From Epiperipatus broadwayi (lineage: Eukaryota; Onychophora; Udeonychophora; Euonychophora; Peripatidae), in NCBI GenBank assembly GCA_028023455.1, contig JAQFVV010006215.1, positions 5,933,230 through 5,997,229 of the forward strand: a stretch of DNA of 64,000 nucleotides. The letters run 5' to 3'. Position 1 is the stretch's first letter. The number at the start of each line of letters is the position of its first letter. The translations under genes and the position numbers were made by a program. This document shows positions 38,516 through 50,655 of this stretch, piece by piece. Below the pieces are notes generated by a model. It did no database searches, was not told the DNA's origin, and saw only the letters and a program-made list of their open reading frames with translations.

Positions 38516-39395
38516 ATAGTCAAAATAAGAGTCATAGATCACATGACCCTATTCTCTTAAGCTTGTAAGTTATTAACAATGAGGATTGCCAATTCCTCAA
38601 CAAGCTTTGTGTTAAATGCTTAGCCAGAGAAAGTATTTAAAATATCTCTGTCAGGAAACCCCCCCCCCCCAACCTCTGATCATGATTTTGTGCTTTGGCA
38701 CTCCTCAGAGAGGTGAGGGTAGGTTCAGACACTAGATCTAAAAATACCAACCCAAAGCCAGCATTTAACTAAAAGTTATTTATTGAGTGGAAAATCTGAC
38801 ATTTTCAGACACCTACATGTGTCTTCAAACCCAGCTATCCAACTCAAATAGCTGTTTGGGGCTGATAGATCTTCAGCCATAGCATATATTAGTAGTCTTA
38901 GCAATATAACATTGCATAAGACTTAAGGCAGAGACTATAAATAGTCAAAATAAGAGTCATAGATCGCATGACCATATTTTCTTAAGCTTGTAAGTTATAA
39001 ACAATGAGGATTGCCAATTCCTCAACAAGCTTTGTGTTAAATGCTTAGCCAGAGAAAGCATTTAAAGTATCTGTCAGGAAACCCCCCCTCCAAACCCCTC
39101 ACCATGAGAGAGGTGCCAGGATAGGTTCAGACACTAGATCTAAAAATACTAACCAAAAGCCAGCATTTAACTAAAATTTATCTATTGAGTGGAAAATCTG
39201 AAATTTTCAGACACCTACAAGTCTTCAAACCCAGCTATGCAACTCAAGTAGCTATATGGGCTGATAGATCTTCAGCCATATCATATATTAGTAGTCTTAG
39301 CAATATAACATTGCATATGACTTAAGGCAGAGACTATAAATAGTCAAAATAAGAGTCATAGATCACATGACCCTATTCTCTTAAGCTTGTAAGTT
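38516..39395 (-). repeat. Tandem array of ~400-bp retrozyme-like repeat
   Basis: Two full units and a partial third, each beginning ATAGTCAAAATAAGAGTCAT on the plus strand: 38516 (425 bp), 38941 (399 bp) and 39340 (56 bp, ending at CTTAAGCTTGTAAGTTA). Unit 1 carries an intact hammerhead-like motif on the minus strand. Unit 2 is about 26 bp shorter because that same motif is deleted. The repeat has no open frame. A further single unit lies at 25.15-25.55 kb in the other orientation. Dispersed tandem repeats of this size with one hammerhead per unit match the description of animal retrozymes (genomic copies of circular RNA made by self-cleavage). That class is established knowledge; membership here is inference. 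Confidence 0.75.
38672..38714 (-). ncRNA. Hammerhead ribozyme-like motif
   Basis: Minus strand, 43 nt: stem I ACCUCU/AGAGGU (six Watson-Crick pairs), core CUGAGGA, stem II GUGC/GCAC with CAAA loop, AAAA in place of GAAA, stem III AUC/GAU around AU, and C17 before the predicted cleavage point. The arrangement is type I (open at stem I), as in known animal repeats. Only G12 departs from the consensus, and it does so in both copies, which suggests the mutation predates their separation. Confidence 0.68.
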
Positions 39396-39460
39396 AGAGT
39401 TTATTAACCCTATATAAATGAATAGGTATAAATCTTCATCTACACAACTAGCTTGCATGA

Positions 39461-39591
39461 AAATTGTTCTTTTATGTTTGTCAAGCATCGGTGGTCGATA
39501 GGTCAGCACAGCTGCTTTATAAGCAGTTGTCCTGGGTTAGCGGGTTCGCTTCCCGGGCGATGCTATGACACATGAAAAAAAAATTGTTCTT
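39461..39591 (+). mobile_element. tRNA-derived SINE with TSD
   Basis: The insert at 39472-39580 is flanked by AAATTGTTCTT (39461-39471 and 39581-39591). The body looks like a tRNA: GCATCGG and GCGATGC form an acceptor-like stem (6 of 7 pairs), CTGC-TTTATAA-GCAG an anticodon-like stem-loop (UAU), and CGGGTTCGCTTCCCG a T-arm with B-box. It is followed by TATGACACATG and a short A run. The D-arm/A-box is poor. The copy at 63.47 kb shares the tail CGATGCTATGACAC plus A run, which identifies a SINE family and argues against a working tRNA gene. Confidence 0.75.
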
Positions 39592-41221
39592 ACGTTAAAC
39601 ACTATACAAGTATAATTATAATCTTTTCATTGTAGATACTCATCATTATCTCTATAATTTAATTTTACCATTCTACTTTCATTCTCTCTTCTCAACACTA
39701 TAGACATAAAACTACTGCTCATCATCCTCTTCTTCTGACCATTTTCAAAGTTTATTTTATTTTATTTGCACTGGCATAATCTATATATTCGCATACTGAA
39801 CAGATATTTGCATAATTATATATTTGTATACTCTGTATCTTTGCATACATGAATTTTTTAAGTGCCCAACAATGAGAGAGTTAATATATATACTGCCTGA
39901 TCATTTTTTACATGCAACATTTTAATTTTATTTGATATCACTTTATATATACATATATTTAGTCCTCCTTTCATGCTAAAAAAAGAAAAAATCATTCAGT
40001 TGTTTAATTACAAATTTAATCCTTAAATCTTTCTGGTCTTCTCTGATCTCTCATCTGTCTAGGTGTGATGTTGGTCATTCTTCTTCCACTATTCTTTATC
40101 TCATTTTTTAGTTAATTAGTCTTGCACAGGAGAATTCCATCACAGCTACTTGTGGCAAATCATCCGGACAGTTAATCACACTACTATGCTCAGCCTCATC
40201 TATTAGTTCAGTTCCAAGCATCTCTTCTTGTCAAATTGCAAATGATGTACCATTATAATCATTATCTTTCATAGATCTCTCATTACAGTTATTGCAGAAC
40301 ATATTCTTCCATTAGTTTGATTGAAAGGCTCATTTTATTTGAGTGGCTTCTTAGATGGATCATGTGTCTTTAGACTTCATATTCATCAGCCAACTGCATC
40401 AATCTTAATTGTTTCAACAATAATTTTACTAGGAACTCCTGTTAGATACTGTTATCTCACTATATTGTGTATTTATTTTGTTGCTCCAATATTACATCTC
40501 AGATTTTCTAAATTATTCTCCATTTTCTCCAATCAATATTAGTACTGCAAGATGTAGCTTACAACTCAATGATTCTAATCAAGATTAGCCCAATTATTAA
40601 TTTAAATCCATCTTAAAACTTGCACTAATAATGGGAATGTTATTTGATTATTATTATTAACATATATATATATAGTAGCATTTAATCAAAAAATCATGAT
40701 TGATTATTGTTTTTTATAGTGAATCATTTAGTATGGCAAAGCGATGTAGAAAAGAATTATTTGTATATACCTGTAAACAAGCATTAATATATTGTGTTAT
40801 ACGTTCTAAACTGAACAATAAAGTGTGACACAATTTGACACTAGGTAACTAGGAGATGAATTGATGTCAAGTTAAGTAGCTAAGAAACTTGAATATGAAA
40901 ATAAAACTATATATTATTTTATTTTTTTATTAATGAAACAAACATAACAATAAGCAGTCACATCACTTTAAAAGGAAATGAAAATTTAGTGTACTGTGCA
41001 ATGATGTAAATCATGGGCAGTATAAAAGCAAAATCTTTTTTAAAATCTTTCTTTTTGAAAATAATACATATGCTATAATGAACTAACATCAATTGAATTA
41101 AAATTTCAAATGCTAAAAAAATGGAATCTGTTGTTTGAAATTACAAGAGCTTTTAATCAAGTACTATAGTATAAAACATCAAATTTAGCAGTAAGAGTTA
41201 TAAAGTGAAATTTAAGTAGGA
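39592..41221. other. Intergenic DNA, no gene recognised
   Basis: The 40020-40600 part is less AT-rich and has a 73-codon frame at 40321 without any motif I recognise; it may be an old repeat. The remainder is AT-rich. Confidence 0.4.
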
Positions 41222-42750
41222 TTGATAAATTTTTGTTTTCTCACAGCAGGCCAATACAAAAAAGTAGCAAAAAATCCAATTCCAAATACAGAGGTAAAAC
41301 CACAAGTATTACTCCGGATGCATCACTGGTATTTCAGTGATACAGAAAAAAAAAATTTAACTTCATATTTCAGCAAAATTCCTAACCTGTATGGACTGCC
41401 TAAAATCCATAAAGACAATGTTCCATTAAGACCTATTGTTAGTTCTAGAAGTTCACCATGTCAAAATTTCTTCTTGAAGTTCTTAGTGCATTGGCATATA
41501 GGACACAGTCTTTCATCAGGGATTCTAAGAACTTTGTAGAATTAGTCAGGAACATGAAAATGTAAAGAACTGACATATTGGTAAGCTTTGATGTGGAAAG
41601 TCTGTTTAAAAATGTACCATGTGATGAGGTATTGTCTATTGTAAGGAAAAGTTACATGACAATAATAGTCTACAAACTAGAACAGCTCTACCTATTGATA
41701 GTATAATGGAATTATTAACATTCTGTGTGATAACAACATACCTTCAATATAACTCAGAATTCTTCCAATAAAATCAAGGGATGGTCATAGGATCATCACT
41801 GTCACCCTTGCTCAGCAACATTTATATGGAAGAACTTGAAACCACAGCCATAAATACTACTCCATGTCCACCTAAAGTGCAGCTTTGATATGTTGATGAT
41901 ACATTTGTGGTATGGCCACATGGTGAGGTAAAATTAAAGCCATTCTGGATGCACATTAACAATATATCTCCTACAATTAAATTCATGATGGAACCAGAAC
42001 AAAAAAAATTGGAATTCTTGGATATTCTTGTGACAAGACTCCCTCAGGGGAAAGTAACTTCAACAGTGTATAGGAAAACAATACACACTGGCAAATACTT
42101 GGCATATACATCTAATCATACAAGAAGTACTAAACAAGGAATTGTACTATCAATATGGAACAGAGCAAAGGAGGTTTGTTCAGAAACCAGTGATTTGGAA
42201 AAAGAAAAGATTCACATAGAACAAATGCTTATGAAGATAGCAGTCATCAGAAAAATCTTCAATAGATAACACAAAGAGACACCCAAAGCGAAAACAGTTA
42301 TTGGTATGGTAGTGTATCCATACATACCAGCAATGGTGGACAAATTAAAGAAAATCTGCAGTCAATATAACATTAGAACTACTTTCCAAAGCCATCCCAC
42401 ACTTCAAGGAATACTTACTTCTACTAAGCCTAAACTGGCAATGCTGAAGAAAACTGCATCTATGAAATATCATGTGAATGTGGAGGAAATACATTGGTGA
42501 AACCTGTCACCCTGTTGAACAGTGATTGAAGGAGCACAAACTAATGGTTAAAAAAGAAAAAACAGATGTGTCTACTATAGCAAATCATGTATGTACTAAT
42601 GACCATATGCTTAAGTGAGAAAATACAAAGATATTGGATAAAGAGGAAAAAATGCATAGAAGAAAATTCAAGAAAGCTGCTCATATGACAATGGTAAATA
42701 ATCCTATAAGTCAAACCCAGTGTGGCAATACACAATATTTGAATTTTTAA
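41222..42750 (+). pseudogene. Old Penelope-like element (RT + GIY-YIG)
   Basis: A second, clearly different PLE, in broken frames. LYGLPKIHKDNVPLRPIVSS (about 41390) is the classical first RT block. SFDVESLFKNVP (about 41590) is motif A. GSSLSPLLSNIYME (about 41795-41832) is motif B. RYVDDTFVVWPHG (about 41889) is motif C, preceded by a stop. EQKKLEFLDILVTRLP, STVYRKTIHTGKYL and SNHTRSTKQGIV follow as in Penelope/Poseidon proteins. The C-terminal part holds YEISCECGG and GETC...LKEHK (about 42460-42540), the GIY-YIG nuclease. At least three frameshifts and several stops make it dead. The PKIHK and FLDILVTR blocks place it closer to typical Penelope than the young pair at 1-5 kb, so two PLE lineages have been active. 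Confidence 0.85.
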
Positions 42751-44039
42751 ACTTGCACACTCACTAACATGTGTGTAAATGTGTTCTAATCAAAAAGATT
42801 TAATTTTAAGTTATTTTGATATTTCTAAGCTATATTTAAGGCCAAAATAAATTATGCCAATGCTCTCTGGCTTACCATGTACTTGATCTTGGAAACTTGC
42901 TATTAATGCAAATAAAGTAATTGTTTCAGTATAGATTATTGGCATTATTAAAAATTAATGTTAGCATAATTTATTAAATATCTATTTTTTAATTTCCAAG
43001 GCTCTATAGAGGGGGGGGTAATTTTAATATGTGTTTAGGTGCTGACTCCTTTTGATAGCCGTTATTGGAGGAGTCTAGATATGGCAGCAATGCTTTTTAA
43101 TAACTTACAAATTCTAATTACTACTGTAATCTGTGATGTGTTTTAGTATTATAACAAAAGGCCTTATTTCAACTAATGAAAGATAAAAGTGACCATAGAT
43201 TTAGAACTCAAATGAACATCAGGTAGCTTTAAATAGGATATTTCATTGTAGTGAAATAACAAGTATAACTCAATTAGAATATAGAGCTATTATTTAACTT
43301 AATTTATTATATTAAACTTGAACATCCTTTCAAAAAAATCCAGAGGTATTAAAAAAATCTCATTTAGAAATGCTTTGTAAAACTCATTTATAAAATTTTA
43401 CTATTATAAAATCACATCTTCATTGGATTAGATGAGAAATGAATGAACAATACAACATTTTATAACATGACATTTTACATTGAACTTGGATATGATTATC
43501 ATAGGAATGACAAAGCCATTATAAAAAAAAGTACAATGTTGAGTGTTTTCATAGAAAGATATGACAAGTAATAGAATACATTGGAGAGCTATAATTAAAT
43601 GTGTCAAACATTTCTCAAAGAAAACTTTCCTATAAAAGAAATTAAAAGGCAGCATTTCAAAATATCATATAAACAGAATATTGTACCAACATATTCTATG
43701 TATAAACAAATTTGTAATGTAATGGCTTGTGCAATCTCTAGTGTAGTGTAGTAGTATTTTGTCTTTTATTTTCTCTTGAAGTATACTCATTTACAAGTGG
43801 TTACTACTACTGATGGTGATTACTATTGTAGTTTTCATTTTTATTATTAGTGTGATTGCACTTATCTGACTGACACCTATTAACTTGACATTTTAATCCT
43901 CAACTACCTTGCTATTATTAATTGGATAACTAATTACCAAGAATGATTAGAAATGACTAACTGGATTGGCTACAGATTGATATGTGAATGAGAAATATGT
44001 TGACATTCAAGTTGTTTAAGGTTTTATATTTCCATTTGG
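42751..44039. other. AT-rich intergenic DNA
   Basis: No gene is visible. A G run lies at 43012-43018. The frame 43655-43428 (-) has no motif. Confidence 0.45.
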
Positions 44040-45440
44040 ACTGCTAATGAATAATGTTACATGTCCATAATTTTTATTAAAAAATTAAGATAAAAATAAT
44101 TTATAAGCAGCTTAAAGATTTGTTTAAAAAATGTTTTTTTTTTTAAAGAAATGAAAACACTATGGAACCATTATCAATAAATGATTGAAGTAAATTTCGT
44201 TGAAAGAAATTATTAAAAGCTTAATAGAAATATCATTTAAAAGAGTTTAGGAAACAGAGGTTTAATTAGAAAGTCAGATTTTTTTTTTTTTTTTTTTAAG
44301 TGCAGTTCACCAAAAGACGAAGCTCTGCATCATCTTGTTTTTGTATAAAGTTTTGCTAGTTAAAGAGCGAGTAGATAGGGGAGAAATGTATAATAGAATT
44401 GAAGAAAAGTTAAAACTCTTTTTTTCTCTTTCCCTTTGTAAAGGAAACTTTTATAACGTATAAAATAAGCCAATGTGAAATCAGACTAAAATTTAGTCTG
44501 TAAAACTTTGAAAAATGTAATTAATGAGTTTATAAGATTACTGATTAAATTATATTAATTTAAAAAAAAAAAAACGAAACTATCTTATCGAGATTGTTTA
44601 GATGAATCTGAACAGATTAATATTAAGCCAAATGTAAAAATCAATTAATTAAAGAAATATAAAATTAATTAATAAGATAGATTTCAAGTTAAGATTATCA
44701 TAATTAAAACGATAAGAAATTAAAACAATAGGAGAGCAAAAAGTATATAAAGTCACTCTATTGTTATACAGTCTGGTCTGCATTTTGTGATTAAGTTATT
44801 CAAGTTGTCAATTTATTAGTCCGGAGTCAGGTTCTGTTATTGCTATACAGTTAGGACTGCAATTTGTTAGATCATTTATAAGTTCGGACAGAATGCATAA
44901 TCCAAACTGAGATCCAGATATTCAGAATGCAGTAGTAAGCCAGTCAATTACTGCTGGGGTCAGCATTAATGGAGAGGCCACATAACCATGGATGTGTCCA
45001 ACAGGGCTTCAGACCCCAAGCCTTCAGCAATCAACTGTGCTTGCCTGAACCAATACCTGAAACAAATGCCTAGATAGTGAATCAATGCTACCACTAATCT
45101 CTCTCTCATTGTTGATTCAAAGAATGGAAGACAAGCCCTGAAACCATTGACAGAGACCAAAAAGTCAACTGTTTGGAAACTGACAATCATGAAAACTTAG
45201 ATAAAGATACTTTTAAATAGCTGTGCACACACTTAATTTTAAATGAAATGAACTTTAACTAATGGACTATTATAACTATAGTCTAACGTCATTAATATTT
45301 ATCTTATGTAAAATTTATTGTGTTGTTTTATATTATATTAAATATATGTGTGCATAAATAATTAAATATTAATGTTTGCTTTAATTTTTATTTTGCCTAT
45401 TTTATTTTTCTTTCTTATCACTGCATCACCAGTAATTTAA

Positions 45441-47232
45441 CCGTTTGAATCTCCACCGCTTGTCAGTCGCGCATCTTACAGGATTGGTTAAAAAGTTTGT
45501 TTTCTTTTTTAAATTACATAAAAACTATAAGCATGATATCAAAAATAGGGGCATTCAATCTATCTTTAAAATATCTTTTCAATGCCATCTTTTCGATTGA
45601 AATTGTAAGAAATTTGAATTTTTTATGAATTTTTTTAAACAGGTGGATTTTATTTTTTTCTATTTGGACAATATTCTAGTTTAGACAAAGTGATAAAAAC
45701 AGAAAATTGTAATCAGCCTGATTATATAATGAAAATGGATTAAAAACATACAGGTCATTCGCATTCAAGGCCTATAATGGGATGTGAATGTAATCACAGA
45801 ATATGTATTGTAAGTAGACTTTTTTAATAATTTAAATTTATTAATATAATTTATTTGTATAATTTATTAATTTGCATTTATATTGGTGTGTGTGGGTGTA
45901 GTATATAAATTATAAATAATATAATATTGAAATCATTTATGCTATTTATTATATGGTATATAAATTATTATTCATATGTATAGTAATTGTATGTCTTGAT
46001 ATTAATAATTTATTATGTCTATATGGTGTGTATTAATTTACATATATAGAGCAGTGCAATGTAAATTTTAAAATCTGATAATCAAATGTACAGAAAGGTT
46101 GTATAACAAGTAATGATATAATATTAAAATCATTTATGCTCTTTATTATATGGAATATAAATTATCATTCATATGTACAGTAATTTTGTGTCTTTGATAT
46201 TAATAATTTATTATGTTTATATGGTGTGTAATGATTTACATATATAGAGCAGTGCAATGTAAATTTTAAAATCTGATAATCTAATGTACAGAAAGGTTGC
46301 AGTTGATAAAGCTTTCACAAAATTTACTGAGCATAGTACCATGTGAAAATATAAACACTCAAAAACAATAAGAGATTTCAAATGATGTTTGTGTAGTAGT
46401 AACCACAATGGTTATGCATATACCACATGGAATTATATGCAGGCAAAGAATCATTTGGATTCTTGTCTATGCCTTGATACTCATGCTGTGGAGTCAGTAG
46501 TTTTGCCACATCTTGCATCACATTATTTTCAAGTCTATAGCTAGCAAAAGAACTATATGCAAATAAATTATATCTTTGTGGAACAATAAATATAACAAGA
46601 TAGCATCACTTATGTGCATAAAGAATATACACATCACTGATGTACACAAAAAATATAAAATGAAGACATGAAACTTAATTTATGAGTGATACAGACAGTA
46701 GCCTATAATTTCTAGTTTTAGATAGACAAGAAGCCAATTGCTATGATGACAAATGCATATTTATCTTCTGAAAATGATTTATTTTGTATCTTTCATTAGG
46801 ATGAATCTTTTTCTTATAGATGCCTTCAAGATTTGGTAACTTTTGGGGTACAAGATAAAAATGAAAAATTCTTATGTGAATACTTTTGGAGATTCTGAAG
46901 CTATGGGTTATCTCAGGTAAGAAATATTATATATGGTTTGAAGGATAATTTTGTGAGAAATACAAAGAAATTATCACCAAAGATGTAATTTAAACTTAGT
47001 TAATGATAAATTAGAAATTATGAACAAACAATAAAGTAATAATTGTCGGATGTTGAAATATTTTTTTTATTTTTTTAAATGATTATCACTATTTGTCTTA
47101 GACTTATTGTTTTCCTTTGTTTTTCTAATGTAATTTTTTTTTCTCTAACATTATTAAAACTAAAGTTATTGTGAAAATTGTCTCAGGTCAGTTTTTAAAA
47201 AAATTCAATATGGTGCCTGGAAAATCAACCAG
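45441..47232. mobile_element. 1.79-kb insertion with TTAA duplication
   Basis: Copy B reads CAGTAATTTAATGTAG without a break, whereas copy A has 1792 bp between two TTAA tetramers (45437-45440 and 47233-47236). The ends CCGTTTGAATCTCC and, in reverse complement, CTGGTTGATTTTCC agree at 10 of 14 positions, a possible worn terminal inverted repeat. TTAA duplications are characteristic of piggyBac and Kolobok transposons. No transposase is visible, so this would be a non-autonomous member. Confidence 0.55.
45921..46305. repeat. 197-bp tandem duplication
   Basis: Two units starting ATAATATT(G/A)AAATCATTTATGC (45921 and 46118). Both contain ATAGAGCAGTGCAATGTAAA and end near CAGAAAGGTTG. The array lies inside the TTAA-flanked insertion. 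Confidence 0.9.
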
Positions 47233-48229
47233 TTAATGTAGTTATTTTATGTGTTAAGTAAATTTGTTGGACCCTGAGACAGAGTGTGAGCTATTTCAAG
47301 TGCTGGATTGTGGGTATCATCCAAAGCATGCTAATTATATAACTTATAATTGGCTGGTGCTCAAGGTTGATTCTCAAAGCAAATAAAATGCTTTGGATGG
47401 CAGAGGTTTGAATCTAGCAGTCAAGGTGGACCATGGTCTGGAAATGTGATTGTGTTATGCTTTGCATAGCTTGATTTGACAGTGGATATCATTGATGGTT
47501 TATGCTATCAATAGTATTCTCCCCTCTACTTGAAGGGCCAGTCCATTCCCCATAATATTAAAATATAAATTTTAAGTTATTATAAAAGAAATTCAAACCA
47601 CTAAGAATATGTCTATTAAACATACCCAGTTCAAATGGCTCCCAACATGGAGATGAAGTACAATGAATTGACCCAGCATAAGCAAAGTTAAAAAAGTAAA
47701 CTTGTAATTAAAATTTAAAACAAAAAAAAAAGTTCAAAACTAAAGTTCAAAATAAACACTAAATTGTATAGTTATAAAAATTAAAATTGGTGAGCAGTTT
47801 GAGAAGTGATAGACTAAAGCAAATATTAATTTAAATAATTAATAATAGTTAAATATATAATATAATTAAAAAGACAGAAAAAAGCAGTCAGATAAATAAT
47901 TTATTTCTGTGGATTTGTAGTTTGGCGAACAACACTTCACTCGATTTATAAATAGTTTTTTTTTATTTTTTTTTTATAAAAGTTGATATTAGTTAAATGA
48001 AAGTATAATGAGAATTTTATTATTTAAAGTAAAATAATAGTTTTAGAATAAAAATAAAATAGCTTCTTTTTTCCTTTGTAGAGAATCAAGTTACATAAAT
48101 GAAAAAAAAATTTTATAAATAAAACCTATAATAAATGGAATGAAATGTATAATAATAAATATAATTTTTTATGAAATCTAAAAATATAAACAAAGCATAA
48201 TAAATAAATAAAATCTTTCAAGTAAATGT

Positions 48230-48870
48230 GAATTGTGTTTGGGTTGATAGTCATGGGGGGAGTGTATAAATAAAGATCGGTTGAGGAAGGTATAGGAAAT
48301 TAGGTTGTAGGATGTGTAAAAATAGTACTGGGTACAGACTGAAGAGGGGGATAGTTATCAAGATGAGGTTCTAGAAGAGAAATTCCTGGGCCCATCTAAA
48401 TTTCGCTGAGTGAAATAATCCCAATTCTTATTGAAAGTGTGTGCACTGGGAACAACCAGAATAAACTTTAAATCAGTTCTTTGGGGGATAATTTCCACAT
48501 CTCATAAGTATTGCCAATTGCATAAATTGAATAGGTCAATCGAGCAATCCTGCCATTTGCAGTGATCTTTTCCCCACTTTCTAGGATGGAGTCTTATTGG
48601 AGAAAGTCATGGGCTCATCCAAACATCTGGTAGAAAAACTCAGCATAGAAAGCTTTGTTTATATATATATACATGTAAGTCAGTATGAGTCAGGCAAACC
48701 CTGCTTCTACCTCGGTCAAAATCCCTGTTCACATCATGGTCATCACACAGCACTTGATTGTTGGAATCAACATTGGCAGTCTGAAAAGAAGAGTAGCTTA
48801 AGAAAGGTCACCCTCTGTGCTATATTGATCTGTAGCAATAGAAAAATATTACATAAATAAAAATGAAAAA
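48230..48870 (-). pseudogene. Unrecognised coding-like fragment
   Basis: Less AT-rich than its surroundings. On the minus strand one frame reads CSIDLFNLCNWQYL, a stop, then DVEIIPQRTDLKFILVV and TFNKNWDYFTQRNLDGPRN, which is protein-like over about 70 codons. Upstream in the same direction are VDSNNQVLCDDHDVNRDF and RGRSRVCLTHTDLHV. An 87-codon plus-strand frame (48597-48860) overlaps and is also possible. I recognise no family. It is probably a transposon ORF fragment. Confidence 0.25.
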
Positions 48871-48971
48871 AAAAAATCAAGTGGTAAAGTTAAAATAATA
48901 ATAAATTAAATGTTAGAGATAAAATGGGTGAAAAGTTGCATTTTACTCTCAAATGAAGGGCAGTGTAATGT

Positions 48972-50655
48972 AACTCTAATGAATAGTGTTACATGTCTGT
49001 AATTTTTATAAAAAAATAAGACAAAAATAATTTATAAGCAACTTAAAGATATATATATAAAAAAAAATTTTAAGAAATAAAAACACTACAGAACCATTAT
49101 CAATAAATGATTGAAGTAAATTTCATTGAAAGAAATTATTAAAAGTTTAATAGAAATATCATTTAAAAGAGTTTAGGAGACAGAAGTTTAATTAGAAAGT
49201 TAGTTTTTTTTAAATCACAGTTTGCCAAAAGATAAAGTGCTGCATCATCTTGTTTTTATATAAAGTTTTGCTAGTTAAAGAGCGAGTAGAGGGGGAAGAA
49301 ATGTATAATAGAATTGAAAAAAAGTTAATTCTTTTTTTCTCTCCCTTTGTAAAGAAAACTTTTATAATGTATAAAATAAACCAATGTGAAATCAGACTAA
49401 AATTTAGTCTGTAAAAATAAAATGTTTGTAAAACTTTGAAAAATGTAATTAATTAGTTTATAAGATTACTGATTAAATTGTATTTATTTAAAAAAAAAAA
49501 AAACTAAACTATCTTATCAAGATCGTTTAGGTGAATCTGAATGGATTAAGGATTAAGGCAAATAATTAAAGAAATGTAAAATTAATTAGAAGAAATTAAA
49601 ACAATAGGAGAGAAAAAAGTGTATAGTCACTCTCTCTATTTTTATACACTCTGTTTTGCATTTTGTGATTAAGTTATTCTAGTCATCAATTTGTTATTAG
49701 TTTGGAATCGGGTTTGTATTATTGCTATATAGTTGGGGTTGCAATTTGCTATATCATTCATCAGTTCAGACAGAATCCAAATAACCAGAGATCCAGATAT
49801 TCAGAATGCAGTAATAAACCAGTCCAATTACTGCTGTGGCCAGCATTAATGGAGAGGCCACATAAGCCAGGAATGTGTTCAACAGGCCTTTATGCCCCAA
49901 GCCTTCAGCAATCAACTGTTTGTCTGAACCAATGCCTGAACCAAATTCCTAGATAGTGAATCGATGTTACTGCTAATCTCTCTCCCATTATTGATCAAAA
50001 GAATGGAAGACAAGTTCTGGAACCATCGATGGAGACCAATAAAACCAACCCATTGGAAACTGACAATCATGAAAACATAGATAACGATATTTTTAAATAG
50101 CTATGTACACCCTTAATTTTAAATAAAATGAACTTTAATTAATGGACTACTACAACTATAGCCTAAAGTCATTCATATTTTTCTTATGTAAAATTTATTG
50201 TGTTGTTTTATATTAAATATATGTGTGCATAAATAATTAAATATTAATGTTTGCTTTGTTATTTTGTCTATTTTATCTTTCTCTCTTGTCACTACATCAC
50301 CAGTAATTTAATGTAGAGTTATTTTATGTGTTAAGTAAATATGCGGATCCTGATACACAGTGTGAGCTAATCATGGGATATTTCAAGTGTTGGATTATAG
50401 GTCTGTCATTCAAAGCATGCTGATTATATAACTTATAATTGGATGCTCAAAACAAATAAAATGCTTTGGATGGCAGAGGTTTGAATTTAGCAGTCGAAGT
50501 GGGCCACAGTCTGGAAATATGATCATGTTATGCTTTGCATAGCTTGATCTTCTTCCCTCTGCTTGAAGGGCTGGTCCATTCCCTGTAATATTAAAAATGT
50601 AAATTTTAAGTTATTACAAAAGCAATTCAAATAAGCAAGAATAAGTCTATTAAAG
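48972..50655 (+). repeat. 1.7-kb dispersed repeat, copy B (uninterrupted)
   Basis: This is the uninterrupted counterpart of copy A, in the same orientation 4.9 kb downstream, and it supplies the empty site that defines the TTAA-flanked insertion. The 84-codon frame at 49702-49956 lies inside it and is not conserved as an open frame in copy A. Confidence 0.8.

Larger units (their letters stand above)
44040..47622 (+). repeat. 1.7-kb dispersed repeat, copy A (interrupted)
   Basis: 44040-45440 and 47237-47622 together are collinear with the copy at 48972-50655. The two copies are clearly homologous throughout with scattered substitutions and indels. Shared landmarks are TAGTTAAAGAGCGAGTAGA, a TATATAAAGTCACTCT-like TATA region, GGAGAGGCCACATAA, ATGCTTTGGATGGCAGAGG and GAAGGGC-AGTCCATTCCC. 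Short protein-like stretches occur (for example around MERPHKPGMCSTGL in the other copy), but no family is recognisable. An LTR-like or gag-containing origin is possible. Confidence 0.8.

Noticed and set aside
39487-39566. Intact tRNA-Ile (UAU) gene
   Set aside because: Acceptor, anticodon and T arms can be drawn, but the D arm/A-box is poor, it ends in an A run with flanking direct repeats, and a related copy shares the tail. It is a SINE.
46798-46922. Possible exon between an AG acceptor-like and GTAAGA donor-like site
   Set aside because: The plausible frame hits a stop before the donor, and such splice-like strings are common by chance.
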